Positions 1 through 10,118 of a stretch of 64,000 bases of DNA are shown here, piece by piece (positions within the stretch are counted from its first letter, which is position 1; each line of letters begins with the position of its first letter). Made by a program: the position numbers and the translations under genes. Source of the DNA: Torreya grandis (lineage: Eukaryota > Streptophyta > Pinopsida > Cupressales > Taxaceae); the NCBI GenBank assembly GCA_037957365.1, contig JARHVA010000224.1:4065501-4129500 (forward strand). Direction: 5' to 3'. Below the pieces are notes generated by a model that made no database searches, was not told the DNA's origin, and saw only the letters and a list, made by a program, of their open reading frames with translations.

Positions 1-865
1 CTTGTTCATAACACGCAACATTGCCATGCAAAGTGGTAAAGAGACATGGTATTTGGATAGTGGTTGTATAAACCACATGAGTGGAAAGAAAGACATGTTA
101 AACCACATCAATGAGTCAATAAAATTAAAGGTGAATATGAGAAATAATGAGAAGGTCCCCATCATTGGCAAAGGCAAAATATCTATTCGCACCAAGAAAG
201 GTGCTAAAAGACAAATTTGAGATGTTTACTATGTACATGATTGAATAACAACCTTATTAGCATTGGGTAGCTTCTCTAAAAGGTATACAAATTCAAGTTT
301 GAGGATGGAGAATGTGTAATTTATGATAGGAGTGGTTGTAATAGGAAAATTATAGAAGTCAAGATGACAGGGAATTGGATGTTTCTATTGAGAATGCAAA
401 GTGAGCTTGCAATAACATTCAAAACATGGATAGTATATGAGTTTAATCTTTGGCACCTTAGGTATGGGAATTTAATTTTTGGAGGCATGAACCTTCTTCA
501 CAAGAGGCAAATGGTGAGAGGGATACCCCCTTATAGAACAACCAAACAAAGCATGTAAAGGTTGCATATTGAGGAAGCAAGCTAGGTATCCTTTAGAATT
601 GGTTCATTCATATTTGTGTGGTCCAATAAAGACCCCCTCCTTATCTAAGAATGTCTAATTCATGACATTCATAGATGAATTCCACTAGAAGATATGGGTC
701 TACTTATTGAATAATAAATTAGAATCATTGGAGACCTTCAATCAATTCATGGCCATGGTGGAGAAGTAAAGTGGCCATTACATAAAGATTTTGAGAATGG
801 ATAGAGGAGGAGAGTATATCTCTAATGAGTTCATGAATAATGCCTGTAAACCCAATTGTCAAATT
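1..865 (+). pseudogene. Copia (Ty1) pol fragment: protease, GAG-pre-integrase, integrase
   Basis: Decayed 5'-truncated piece of a Copia polyprotein. Seen: the protease signature WYLDSGCINHMSG at about residues 16-28 of the opening frame; the GAG-pre-integrase motif LWHLRYGNL near 450-475; then integrase-like VHS..CGP near 600-625 and MDRGGEYISNEFMN near 797-838. The parts lie in different frames with stops between them, so no complete protein is made. In Copia elements the protease matures Gag-Pol and the integrase inserts the cDNA. The upstream part (Gag) lies outside the window; downstream the homology stops within integrase near 865, where caulimovirid A sequence begins, so RT and RNase H are missing. 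It differs in sequence from the Copia at the other end of the window. Domain order protease-integrase without RT between them supports Copia rather than Ty3. Confidence 0.85.
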
Positions 866-1380
866 ATAATTCCAATTGTAACCTATAAAAATATTGTAGT
901 TGTAGTACTCTGAGTGTTTCATGGGGATGCAATAAAGTAAAGCATGGATGCACCTGCAAGCCACAAACATAAGCCATATAAAATCCATAAGTATCACATG
1001 TATAAATCAGAATCCCATTCTCATAAGCCTCAAAATTATAAACCTTTTAAGGTTTCTAATAAGCAAATTTTTTTGTTGGAAATCATCTGGGAAATCCAAA
1101 AAATAACTGCACATAGTACACCACGTCCTATTCCTGCTCATATTAAATTTTACAATTATGGTGGTAATCATTATGTTACAGATTATCTTGGAAAAAATGT
1201 TAATTTGAATTCTACAACCAGAAGCATCATGGGATTTGGTACACATTTGTGACATCCCTTCTTATTCTAATGAATAATTTTATGATATCCGTTAAGTTTA
1301 GACTGATTTTGATTCATACCTAGAAACATTTTGTATGATCTGTATGCTTTGATCATACAAAGATAATATGGCTGGGAAGT
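866..1380 (+). pseudogene. caulimovirid A capsid protein, C-terminal basic and zinc-finger part
   Basis: A His/Lys/Ser-rich basic stretch (reading KHKPYKIHKYHMYKSESHSH from about 965) is followed by a degenerate CCHC-type knuckle at 1148-1186. The knuckle keeps the spacing and the histidine, but reads F/Y at the positions of the cysteines. In Caulimoviridae this basic plus zinc-finger region of the capsid protein binds RNA during packaging. The minus-strand copy at 58921-58959 keeps the first and last cysteines, which supports the identification. After the knuckle the frame breaks near 1250. The N-terminal capsid core is absent because the Copia fragment abuts at about 866. Function inferred from domain order; not expressed as an intact protein. 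Confidence 0.7.
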
Positions 1381-1382
1381 GA

Positions 1383-2040
1383 ATGCTAAAATCCAAACCA
1401 AATTTAGACCAAGGATTAGAAGATGAAGATGACCAGGATGTAGTCAAAGCATTGCGTAGAAATCAATTAATTGTAATAGAGATCAAGCTATATGTTGTAG
1501 GATCCAAAGTAATATTCAAAAATGCATATTATCAAGATGAGATAACTACTGCACTACACAAGAAAAAAGCTGATGAAACTATGCTAAAAGCCGAATGGCA
1601 AAAGTTAAAATTGGCTTTGAAGAAAATTGAGCCTAAAGATAGAAATCCAGACTAGAAAGTACTTAGAAGGCATGGATACGAATCCAAACCTATAATTAGA
1701 TATAAAGATAAAGGAAAAGCCAAAAATATAGGTGGGTACACTATTCCTAAATGGGATACTTCTATGTTGCCCCATTCTACATTTTTTGAGTTCGATCAAG
1801 AATCTGAAATTCCTAATGAAGGAATACACAAACAAGGATAAACTAAAGTTGACTCATTAGATCTTAGTCAAACATTGGACTTGATAGCTGATGGATAAAA
1901 TAATGTCTTATTCATGGACATTGTGTTAAATAAATAAAGGTTGATGTAAGAGAAATTAGAATAATTATCTTTAGAGAAATATCAAAAATAGAAGCTAAAG
2001 TAAAATATGAAGAAGATACACAACCTGTTACAAGAATAAT
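1383..2040 (+). pseudogene. caulimovirid A linker between capsid and protease
   Basis: An acidic stretch (DQGLEDEDDQDVV) opens an open segment at 1383-1655, followed by Lys-rich sequence with several stops to about 2040. The matching part of the minus copy (58500-58060) is open for 154 codons, so this is real coding sequence that has decayed here. No enzymatic domain is visible. It sits where caulimovirids carry the acidic capsid C-terminus or the N-terminal part of the pol polyprotein. I cannot say which protein it belonged to. Confidence 0.55.
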
Positions 2041-2640
2041 GTCTACAAGACATTCAATCCATGTTGTTATAGAATTTAGATTTCATGGTTATAAGCCCTA
2101 TTATTTACATTCTTTTGTTGACACTAGTTCTCCAAGGAGATTTGCTATGACATGCCATTCACCAGTGATACTGGGAAAATCATGGCAAGTAATATAAATG
2201 TGTTACAATTTCAGGAGAAATACTAGAATGCAGAAGAATAGCCAAAAATGTTCCAATTTGGCTACAAGAAATAAGGTATGAAAGAACCTTTATTAAATTC
2301 CATACTTTTGATATATATCTACTAATAGGAAATATGTTTCTGTTAGAACACTATCCCTTCATTTAGTATGAGGATTATATTGAAATATATCAAGGTAAGA
2401 AAGTTGTTAAGGTTCATGCAGTGAAATGAGTAGAGCCTATGATTGGCAAAATATCAAAACCATGGATAGAAGTAGTGAATATACATTCACTATAGTAGCA
2501 ACAAGATAAAGAAGAAAGAAGATTGAAGCATGAAAGAAACCAACAAGTTGATGTATTTGTTGATATCAAATAGAGATTCCTTAAAGATTGTACCATCTTA
2601 AATCCATTAAAATATTAGAACCCAGAGTTAGAGGAATGCT
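2041..2640 (+). pseudogene. caulimovirid A aspartic protease
   Basis: Retroviral-type aspartic protease region. The likely active-site segment is FVDTSSPRRFA near 2115-2150, after a hydrophobic strand; a flap and a later hydrophobic LLIGNMFLL-like strand (here LLIGNMFLL near 2317-2345) complete the pattern typical of this family. The usual DTGA box reads DTSS here and DTSP in the minus copy, so the Gly to Ser change is shared by both copies. In caulimovirids the protease releases capsid and polymerase from the polyprotein. Stops at several positions inactivate it. The RT domain follows directly in the same order as in the minus copy. Confidence 0.65.
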
Positions 2641-3460
2641 GCATCACTATTAAAGAAGGATTCGAGAATAAGATCCCCAAAGAATAGGTGTATCAGTTTA
2701 GTCCTTTAGAGAGAAAAGAGATAGATGCAGAGTTAAAAGAGCTTCTCGCAGGAGGTTTCAAACAACCTTCAAAATCAAGTTATGCATGTGCAGTTTTCTA
2801 TGTGAATAAAAGGTTAGAATAGGTAGGAGGAAAAAAGAGGTTTTGTGTAAATTAAAACATTTTGAATGATATTATAAAGCCTTTTAATTATCCTCTTCCT
2901 TTAACAAGTGACTTGGTGAAGCGAGCTTGCAATGCAAAGATTTTTATTAAAGTCGATTGCAAATGTGGTTTATATCAAGTTAATATAAAAAGTGAAGATA
3001 TGCATAAGACAACATTCACATTACCTCAAGGATTATATGAGTGGAAGGTAATGCCTTTAAGCTTAAGCATGCACCTATATACTTTCAGAGAAAGATGGAT
3101 AATGCACTCAAAATCCTACATGAGTTCGGCATTGTTTATATAGATGATATCTTAGTTTTCAGCAAAACTATAGAAGAACATCTGGTGCATTTAAAATAGT
3201 TGTATGAACAAATAAAGCTACATGGAATCTGCATGTCACCTACTAAATTGGAAATTGATAGAAATGATATTAAGTTATTAGGACTCCATTTAAGCCAAGG
3301 AAAAGTCATTTTTAAAGTCTTATCTTAGAAAAAATAGATGCTTTTCCAGATGTGCTAGATAACAAGAAAACTCAACAACATTTTTTAGGATGCTTTAATT
3401 ATTTTTATAACTTCTTTAAATATCTATAAAAATGGTTCCTAAAATTAAGAAGACATATTA
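2641..3460 (+). pseudogene. caulimovirid A reverse transcriptase
   Basis: RT of the pararetrovirus type. Seen in order: the RT entry region with FKQPSKSSYACA (about 2757-2793), the segment NYPLPLTSDLVKRA, the catalytic aspartate strand IKVDCKCGLYQVNIK (about 2948-2992), TFTLPQGLYEWKVMP (about 3012-3056), and the polymerase box YIDD at 3137-3148, followed by ILVFSKT. Domain length is close to normal for the family, but stops and at least one frameshift break it. It would have copied the pregenomic RNA into DNA in the virus. Sequence is clearly distinct from the RT of caulimovirid B at 7750-8700, so the two are separate lineages and not copies. Confidence 0.85.
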
Positions 3461-3993
3461 AAAACTAATCAGTTCCATGGGATGATGAAAGCACAAAAGT
3501 TGTTCAAAGAATCAAAGCAAAATGTAAGACATTACCTTTTTTATATCTTTTAGTAAAAGACCATACTTTGTTATTTAACATGAATACATCAAAATAAATG
3601 TGGGGAGTAGCTCTAATTCAACAAATGCGAGATGCGAAAATCTAGATTTGAGGATACATAAGTGGTACAATCATATATGTACAAATAAGGTACCATGTGT
3701 ATGATAAATAAATACTTGAGGTAATAAATAGAATAATAAAATTCAAGATATTTCTTAAACTAGTCAAGTTCACATAATGCATTGATAGCCAAGCCATGGT
3801 TACTTTAATGCACAAGAATGTCGATAAAGAGTTGGTGCAAGGAAGGATTTCCCATTGGCATCTATGGCTAAGTTCCTACGATTTCACAATCAAAGGGGTT
3901 TCTAGAACCAATAATAGCCTTGTAGATGTGCTTACAAGGGAAATGGCCAACACCAAGAATAAACTAGTAATCAAGCATGTAAATATGATCTAA
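3461..3993 (+). pseudogene. caulimovirid A RNase H
   Basis: RNase H domain that follows RT. Partly degraded N-terminal portion (a strand near 3570-3610 with MNTSK where DAS-type residues are expected), then an open segment 3796-3993 with the typical end of the domain: LMHKN...WHLWLSSYDFTIK and a D-L/V-L-TRE motif (VDVLTREMA near 3920-3950). The minus copy shows the same block at 56137-56484. RNase H degrades the RNA of the RNA/DNA hybrid during reverse transcription. Two or more stops upstream make this copy inactive. Confidence 0.75.
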
Positions 3994-3998
3994 ATATT

Positions 3999-4787
3999 AC
4001 CTGCAACTTGAGAAACTACATGGAGTGATATTCCAGTTAATCTTCAAGAAAACTTAACTCCATTATTGATATCTTATTATGTTAATCAAGTTTCTCAATA
4101 TTTTGGCAGGTTTGATCCCGATATAGAAATAATTGATAATGGGATTATCAAAAGTTAGACTACTCAAGATTTGCTGAAGAAATCCATATACAAAATCCAA
4201 ATTTACACTATGATGATTTTTGTAAAATATAATGTAAAATAGGAACAGGTCTAGTTCAGGCATTAGGTTTTAAGTTTCCCTGTATGTTTGTTATTAGTCC
4301 GTGGTGTCTTATATTATGTTGAAAATTCTAATGTTTTAAACTATCATACCCTGAAAAATTATCTTAGGCAACAATTTTCCTTTCATTTGAGCCTTAGGTG
4401 TGTAAAAAAATTCTTTGTAATTTTGTTATATTTATTAGGTTATCCATTTGGTTTTGCAGTAGTCATTATCAAAATTTGTATAAATATTTGTATGATAGTT
4501 TAGGTTTTCAGTATGATGAACTAGGTAAATTCTTTGCAAATGAAATCGAATGGATATCCAATAACCATCCTAAAAGAATCTAGTTTTTTCTTAACAGTCG
4601 TCATGTTCCACTTATATGATTACCATTTTGGGAGTTTGCGAGTGAATGTATCGTTGTGTTTGTTAAAATGTAAAATAGATCAATATCAAATGGGTATATT
4701 GGATAAATATAAAATTGTAACCAAAGAATTTGAAGTCTAAGTTGTAGATCCATCGATACACTGAAGGAGTTGTGTTGAGACTTCAAC
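3999..4787 (+). pseudogene. caulimovirid A region downstream of RNase H (unassigned domain)
   Basis: Sequence colinear with 56130-55310 on the minus strand, so it belongs to virus A. No frame stays open along it, but pieces alternate between frames, as expected of decayed coding DNA (for example QYFGRFDPDIEIIDNG near 4096-4143 and SLGFQYDELGKF near 4499-4533). I do not recognise a domain. Caulimovirids usually end pol at RNase H or carry a further ORF such as the inclusion-body protein; this could be such an ORF or a lineage-specific pol extension. It is the first part of tandem unit 1 of a composite array and is repeated at 5252-6040 and 6506-7296. Confidence 0.5.
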
Positions 4788-4789
4788 TT

Positions 4790-5047
4790 CTATTGGTTTT
4801 ATACTAGAGAACAAAAAGAAATCATTATCTTGATAAACATCATTGATCCAACTAGTGAACCATTAACTTGATATTGCTTAATCGACACTGGAGAAAATAT
4901 AAGTATTGCTAAATATGGGGCTATTCTAGAATACCTGTGGCAAGATTTTTTTTTAGAATTTGTTCCTATTAATGGTTCAAGGACTACTATAAACAAATTT
5001 GCTCCTAGAGTTATTTTATAAGCAAATGGCAATAAGGCATATGTAAA
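4790..5047 (+). pseudogene. caulimovirid B protease fragment in tandem unit 1
   Basis: Matches 7297-7552 in unit 3 and 19213-19319 in the second B protease. The active-site strand reads CLIDTGENISIAKYG near 4885-4917. It ends abruptly near 5047 where chromovirus LTR sequence begins, so it is a fragment joined to A upstream and to an LTR downstream. Non-functional. Confidence 0.75.
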
Positions 5048-5222
5048 TTCCAAAACTATGCTTGATTCAAGAGGAAAGAATGAGACAAAACTTGACACAG
5101 GAAAATTCTCACAACTTATATTTCAATTTCTTCAAATGAAAATTACAATCTTGTCCACACTACCACATTAAAAATCCTTCAAACAAAAATGTTTCACCTT
5201 AAAAACTCTTCCAAGGAAATAA
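5048..5222 (+). repeat. chromovirus LTR tip in tandem unit 1
   Basis: About 175 bp matching the first part of the chromovirus LTRs at 30680, 31560, 34560 and 40000 (aattccaaaactatgc start, ending before cataaaccac). It lacks the LTR terminus and is fused at both ends, so it is not an insertion with target duplication. Confidence 0.8.
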
Positions 5223-6044
5223 AAATATTCCAAGGGTTCCTCTTGTCTAGGACCTGCAACTCGAGAAACTACGTGGAGTGATATTGCAGTAAATCTTCAA
5301 GAAAACTTAACTCCATTATTGATATCTTATTATGCTAATCAAGTTTCTCAATATTTTGGCAGGTTTGATCCCGATATAAAAATAATTGATAATGGGATTA
5401 TCAAAAGTTAGACTACTCAAGATTTGCTGAAGAAATCCATATACAAAATCCAAATTTACACTATGATGATTTTTGTAAAATATAATGTAAAATAGGAACA
5501 GGTCTAGTTCAGGCATTAGGTTTTAAGTTTTCCTGTATGTTTGTTATTAGTCCATGGTGTCTTATATTATGTTGAAAATTCTCATGTTTTAAACTATCAG
5601 ACCCTTAAAAATTATCTTAGGCAACAATTTTCCTTTCATTTGAGCCTTAGGTGTGTAAAAAAAATTCTTTGTAATTTTGTTATATTTATTAGGTTATCCA
5701 GTTGGTTTTGCATTAGTCATTATCAAAATTTGTATAAATATCTATATGATAGTTTAGGTTTTCAGTATGATGAACTAGGTAAATTCTTTGTAAATGAAAT
5801 CGAATGGATATCCAATAACCATCCTAAAAGAATCTGGTTTTTTTCTTAACAATCGTCATGTTCCACTTATATGATTACCATTTTGGGAGTTTGCGAGTGA
5901 ATGTATCGTTGTGTTTGTCAAAACTTAAAATAGATCAGTATCAAATGGGTATATTGGATAAATATAAAATTGTAACCAAAGAATTTGAAGTCTAATTTGT
6001 AGATCTATCGATACACTGAAGGAGTTGTGTTGAGACTTCAACTT

Positions 6045-6301
6045 CTATTGGTTTTATACTAGAGAACAGAAAGAAATCATTATCTCGATAAACATCATTG
6101 ATCCAAATAGTGAACCATTACCCTGAATTGCTTAATCGACACTGGAGCAAATATGAGTATTGCTAAATATGGGGCTATTCTAGAATACTTGTGGCAAGAT
6201 TCTTCTTTAGATTTTATTAATGTTAATGGTTCAAGGACTACTATAAAAAAATTTGCTCCTAGGGTTATTTTAGAAGCAAATGGCATTAAGGCATATGTAA
6301 A
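6045..6301 (+). pseudogene. caulimovirid B protease fragment in tandem unit 2
   Basis: Second copy of the protease fragment in the array. The active site reads DTGANMSIAKYG near 6139-6173 and the segment stays open through the junction into LTR sequence at 6302, so a short chimeric reading frame spans viral protease and LTR. This is a by-product of the fusion rather than a designed gene. Same junctions as unit 1. Confidence 0.75.
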
Positions 6302-6476
6302 TTCCAAAACTATGCTTGATTTAAGAGGAAAGAATGAGACAAAACTTGACACAGGAAAATTCTCACAACTTATATTTCAATTTCTTCAAATGAAAATTAC
6401 AATCTTGTCCACACTACCACATTACAAATCCTTCAAACAAAAATATTTCACCTTAAAAACTCTTCCAAGGAAATAA
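6302..6476 (+). repeat. chromovirus LTR tip in tandem unit 2
   Basis: Same LTR piece, with the same end points, as in unit 1 at 5048-5222; identical junctions show that the whole unit was duplicated after the fusion. Confidence 0.8.
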
Positions 6477-7296
6477 AAATATTCCAAGGGTTGCTCTTGT
6501 TTAGGACCTGCAACTCGAGAAACTACATGGAGTGATATTCCAATAAATCTTCAAGAAAACTTAACTCCATTATCGATATCTTATTATGCTAATCAAGTTT
6601 CTCAATATTTTGGTAGGTTTGATCCCGATATAGAAATAATTGATAATGGGATAATCAAAAGTTAGACTACTCAAGATTTGTTAAAGAAATCCATATACAA
6701 AATCCAAATTTACACTATGATAATTTTTGTAAAATATAATGTAAAATAGGAACATGTCTAGTTCAGGCATTAGGTCTTAAGTTTTCATGTATGTTTTGTT
6801 ATTAGTCCATGGTGTATTATATTATGTTGAAAATTCTCATGTTTTAAACTATCATATTCTTAAAAATTATCTTAGGCAACAATTTTCCTTTCATTAAAGC
6901 CTTAGGTGTGTAAAAAAAATTCTTTGTAATTTTGTTATATTTATTAGGTTATACAATTGGTTTTGCATTAGTCATTATCAAAATTTGTATAAATATTTGT
7001 ATGATAGTCTAGGTTTTCAGTATGATGAACTAGGTAAATTCTTTGCAAATGAAATCAAATGGATATCCAATAACCATCCTAAAAGAATCTCATTTTTTTC
7101 TTAACAGTCATCATGTTCCACTTATATGATTACCATTTTGGGAGTTTGCGAGTGAATGTATCACTGTGTTTGTCAAAACATAAAATAGATCAGTATCGAA
7201 TGGGTATATTGGATAAATATAAAATTGTAACCAAAGAAATTGAAGTCTAATTTGTAAATCTATCGATACACTAAAGGAGTTATGATGAGACTTCAA

Positions 7297-7750
7297 CTTC
7301 TATTGGTTTTATACTAGAGAACAGAAAGAAATCATTATCTTGATAAACATCATTGATCCAAATAGTGAACCATTGACCTAAGATTGCTTAATCGACACTG
7401 GAGCAAATATGAGTATTGCTAAATATGGGGCTATTCTAGAATACTTGTGGCAAGATTCTTCTATAGATTTTGTTACTGTTAATGGTTCAAGGACTACTAT
7501 AAACAAAGTTGCTCCTAGGGTTATTTTAGAAGCAAATGGCATTAAGGCATATGTAAAGCTATGGATGTTTGACAAAATGACAATAGATATTATTTTAGGA
7601 ATGAATTTCCTGAATCAATTTATGCCTTATACCATTTACAGTAAACATTTGTCCTTAAGCTTCTTTGGTAAAGAATACCAAATTCCTACGAAGACCCAAG
7701 CAATGATAAGAATTGTTGAAAGACCTCATGAAGGAGAAGACAAAAAACTA
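7297..7750 (+). pseudogene. caulimovirid B aspartic protease
   Basis: Best preserved B protease. The catalytic strand CLIDTGANMSIAKYGAI (7385-7435) has an intact DTGA box; the segment GSRTTINKVAPRVIL forms the mid-domain and a DIILGMNFL strand near 7590-7615 matches the conserved second hydrophobic loop of retroviral proteases. From 7409 the frame is open through the protease and into the start of RT (219 codons). A stop lies just before the DTGA strand (7378-7380). In the virus this protease would process the capsid-pol polyprotein. Upstream, near 7297, it is fused to the A C-terminal region instead of its own capsid gene. Confidence 0.85.
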
Positions 7751-8700
7751 CAAATGAAAATCTATAGAACAATGCAATATTTTGAAAGAAGAAAAGATAT
7801 CTTGAATACTATTATAACAAAAATTAAAGGATTATGTGATAATGACCCCAAAAGATTTTGGGATAAATGTAAGTATATTGTTTCTCTTGATCTAAAACCT
7901 GGTATTGATCATACTAGAGGTATTAAGTCTAATACTATTCCCTTTTCCCCCTCTCAAGTTAAAATGGGAGAAGAAGAGATCAAAGAGTTACTACAAAAGG
8001 GGCTAATAAAAAAGTGTCACAATGAATGGGCTTCTCTTGCATTCTATGTTAACAATCGTACAAAATAAAAAAGAGAAAAAATGAGATTGGTAATAAACTA
8101 CAAAAAGCTCAATGATTAGCTTGTACCTGTCAAACATCCAATTCCCAATAAGAATGTTCTCATCAACAAATTAAAGAAATGTTGTATATTTTCCAAATTT
8201 GATTTGAAAAGTGGAATTTAGCAAATTGCAGTAGAACCTAAAAATACGTATAAAACTGCATTTGTCTTACCAGTCCTAGAAATGCATTATGAATGGAAGG
8301 TTATGCCTTTTGGACTAAAAGATACCCCATCTGAATTTTAGAAAATAATGGATGGAATCTTTGGTCATGCTAAACATTTTTCTGTGTATATTGATGACAT
8401 ATTAGTTCTTTCAAAGGATTTAAATAGTCATCTCTAGCACTTGAAATAATTTGTTGATCTTTGTGACTAGAATGGGTTAGTGTTAAGTGATAAGAAAATG
8501 GAGATAGGAAAAATAGAGATTGAATTTCTTGGGATGAATATTTTTTGAAATAAGATTGCATTACAACCTCATATTTTGCAATCTTTAGAAAATTTTCTAG
8601 ATGAGATAAAAGACAAAACTCAATTACAAAGATTTTTTGGATCTCTGAATTATTGCTCCCCATTCTATAATGATTAGGCCAAAGATAGGAGAATATTGCA
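7751..8700 (+). pseudogene. caulimovirid B reverse transcriptase
   Basis: Retroviral-type RT. Seen: the entry motif HTRGIKSNTIPFSPSQVKMG and the loop LLQKGLIKKCHNEWASLAFY (open in the 7409-8068 segment); MRLVINYKKLND (about 8080-8117); the catalytic strand SKFDLKSG (near 8190-8215); FGLKDTPSEF (about 8308-8337); and the polymerase box YIDD at 8387-8398 followed by ILVLSKD. Stops at 8066 and several places beyond break it. Directly followed by RNase H. The protein would have copied viral pregenomic RNA. Only weakly like the A RT at comparable motifs. Confidence 0.85.
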
Positions 8701-9133
8701 ACAAAGATTAAGAAAAGATTCCAGCCCTTGGACCAATGAAATGACAAAGGCAATCAAAAGAGTCAAAGAAAAGGTCAAAGGACTACCAAATCTAAAATTA
8801 CCAGGAAATAGTTTAATGATCCTAGAAATAGATGCTTCAGATGAGGCATATGGAGGAATACTTTTGGAAAAAACTTAAAATGGCAGAGAAAAAGTTTTCT
8901 ATTACTGCAGTGGAACATGGAATCCAACACAAAGGAACTATCACTCCACTAAGAAAGAATTATTAGCCACTAAAATGTGCATGTTCAAACTAAGAATCTT
9001 TTCGCTCCCCAAGAAGTTTCTCTTAAAAACAAATTTTTTGTAATTCAAATCTATAATTAGAAAACCCCATACCCAGCAAGTTGGAAACTAGATAATGACT
9101 CGATGGGCATTATGGTTTTCTAACTTTGAATTT
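8701..9133 (+). pseudogene. caulimovirid B RNase H, N-terminal part (interrupted by Copia insertion)
   Basis: RNase H begins with the catalytic strand EIDASDEAYGGILLEKT (8825-8875), followed by the NYHSTKKELLA helix near 8937-8970 with the conserved Glu. The domain is cut near its end by the Copia insertion at 9133/9134; the last block (TRWALWFS.FEF) occurs both just before the insertion (9098-9133) and just after it (12862-12897), because of the flank duplication. The domain continues at 12898. Stops are present, so it is inactive. Confidence 0.8.
9087..9133 (+). repeat. 47-bp direct repeat, left copy, flanking the Copia insertion
   Basis: Sequence starting actagataatgactcgatgg and ending ctttgaattt, present again at 12851-12897 with one visible difference (a/g). 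Both copies encode the end of the B RNase H. At 47 bp it is far longer than the usual 5-bp Copia target duplication. Confidence 0.9.
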
Positions 9134-10104
9134 TATTAGGTTTTGGAGCTAAAAGCTTCACCAGGATGCAAACAGGAGAAGTTACAGAGGATGCAGAGTT
9201 GCGGGGAGTTGCAGAATCAGTTGCAGGGGAATCAGCGTCGGTCTGATCAACCGACGTCGGTCAGATGGCAGCGAAGAAGCAACCGGCGTCGGTTACCAGT
9301 CGGCCAACATCGGTCATGGAGGAGCCGACGTCGGCAGCCTGTGCGTGAACAGACAGTTCGCATGTTGATCCCGGAGAGTCTATTTTTGGACTGTTTGTTT
9401 GCATGTCAAAGGCTAGTTGTAGTCTTGAGTTGTGTGTCTAATTATTGTAATTAAGTTAGTCTAATTATTGTAAGCATGAGATCTATATATGGACTCGGGC
9501 TGTATTGTAAATGTGTGCTAGAAAGCCATTGGGCTTGTAGAGAGAGCTAGAGTAGTTCCTCATAGTTACCAAATAGGGGTACTGAGAGTGTATGATCAGA
9601 GAGAGTTGCAGGTTGTACAAGTTCTTGGAGAAGATCCACCGGGGTACTGGTTGAAGAATCATAAGGACTTGGTGAGGCAAGGACAAGGGTTCTTCAGGGG
9701 TGTAGAAAGACATCTACATGGTGAGTATGGTCTAGTTATTTGCAGGTAGCAGCAGAGAGCAGGAGATCTACTTGAAGTACAGTGGTGTACTTGGTGAACT
9801 AGCAGCGTGTTACTGACTGGTTGGAGAGGTGAACATCAATTCTATATTGGAGTTGATTGTTGTGACCGAGAGAGAGAGGGAAGAAGGTCTTGAGGTGTCG
9901 CGAACCTTTGAGGTGGAAGAAGAAGTGGCATCTTCTTTATTGTATATTCTTCTGAGTGATTATTAATACAATTGTGTATTGTCTCTCAATTCCTGTGTTG
10001 TTTCATATTTCAAGTTATTTTATATTTCTGGTTAAATTCTGTGATTAATTGCTTATACAGAGTAATCATATTTGTGCTCTTATTGAGGGAGCAAGATCCT
10101 GACA
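9134..10104 (+). repeat. Copia 5' LTR with palindromic CCGACGTCGG motifs
   Basis: 971-bp LTR ending in tcctgaca just before the primer site. It contains five copies of a degenerate 12-14 bp palindrome (core aaccgacgtcggt) between 9232 and 9335. A TATA-like stretch (tctatatatgg) lies at 9481-9491, which suggests that transcription starts near 9520. Repeated at 12171-12853. Confidence 0.9.
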
Positions 10105-10106
10105 AG

Positions 10107-10118
10107 TGGTATCAGAGC
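10107..10118 (+). other. Copia primer binding site for initiator tRNA-Met
   Basis: tggtatcagagc lies three bases after the LTR end. It is complementary to the 3' end of plant initiator tRNA-Met, the usual Copia primer. Confidence 0.9.

Larger units (their letters stand above)
866..4787 (+). mobile_element. endogenous caulimovirid A, plus-strand copy (partial)
   Basis: Integrated plant pararetrovirus (Caulimoviridae-like) remnant. Order on the plus strand: capsid basic and zinc-finger region, linker, aspartic protease, RT, RNase H, then a C-terminal region. No integrase and no LTRs are present, which fits a caulimovirid better than an LTR retrotransposon. The same order, with clear base-level similarity, occurs on the minus strand at 53319-59810, which proves it is a repeated unit. 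Compared with that copy, this one lacks the capsid N-terminal part and the intergenic region. Stops and frameshifts throughout show it is inactive. The left junction with Copia is near 866, judged from where similarity to the minus copy starts; the right junction with caulimovirid B protease is near 4787. Confidence 0.8.
3999..7555 (+). repeat. tandem array of three composite units of about 1.25 kb
   Basis: Three head-to-tail units starting with the same acctgcaac sequence at 3999, 5252 and 6506 (periods 1253 and 1254 bp). Each holds about 790 bp of caulimovirid A C-terminal region followed by about 260 bp of caulimovirid B protease. Units 1 and 2 then carry about 175 bp of chromovirus LTR (5048-5222 and 6302-6476) and about 30 bp of joining sequence; unit 3 instead continues into the rest of B. 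The repeats differ by scattered substitutions only, with the same open stretches and the same stops in many places, so the array formed after most of the decay. Confidence 0.9.

Noticed and set aside
4063..5516. identical 66-codon minus-strand frames at 4063-4263 and 5316-5516
   Set aside because: Their repetition comes from the tandem array, and the coding sense of virus A here is the plus strand.
7111..7575. minus-strand frames repeated at 4601, 7111 and 4799, 6095, 7378
   Set aside because: Antisense of the tandem units (A C-terminal region and B protease); the plus-strand protease motif DTGA explains the conservation.
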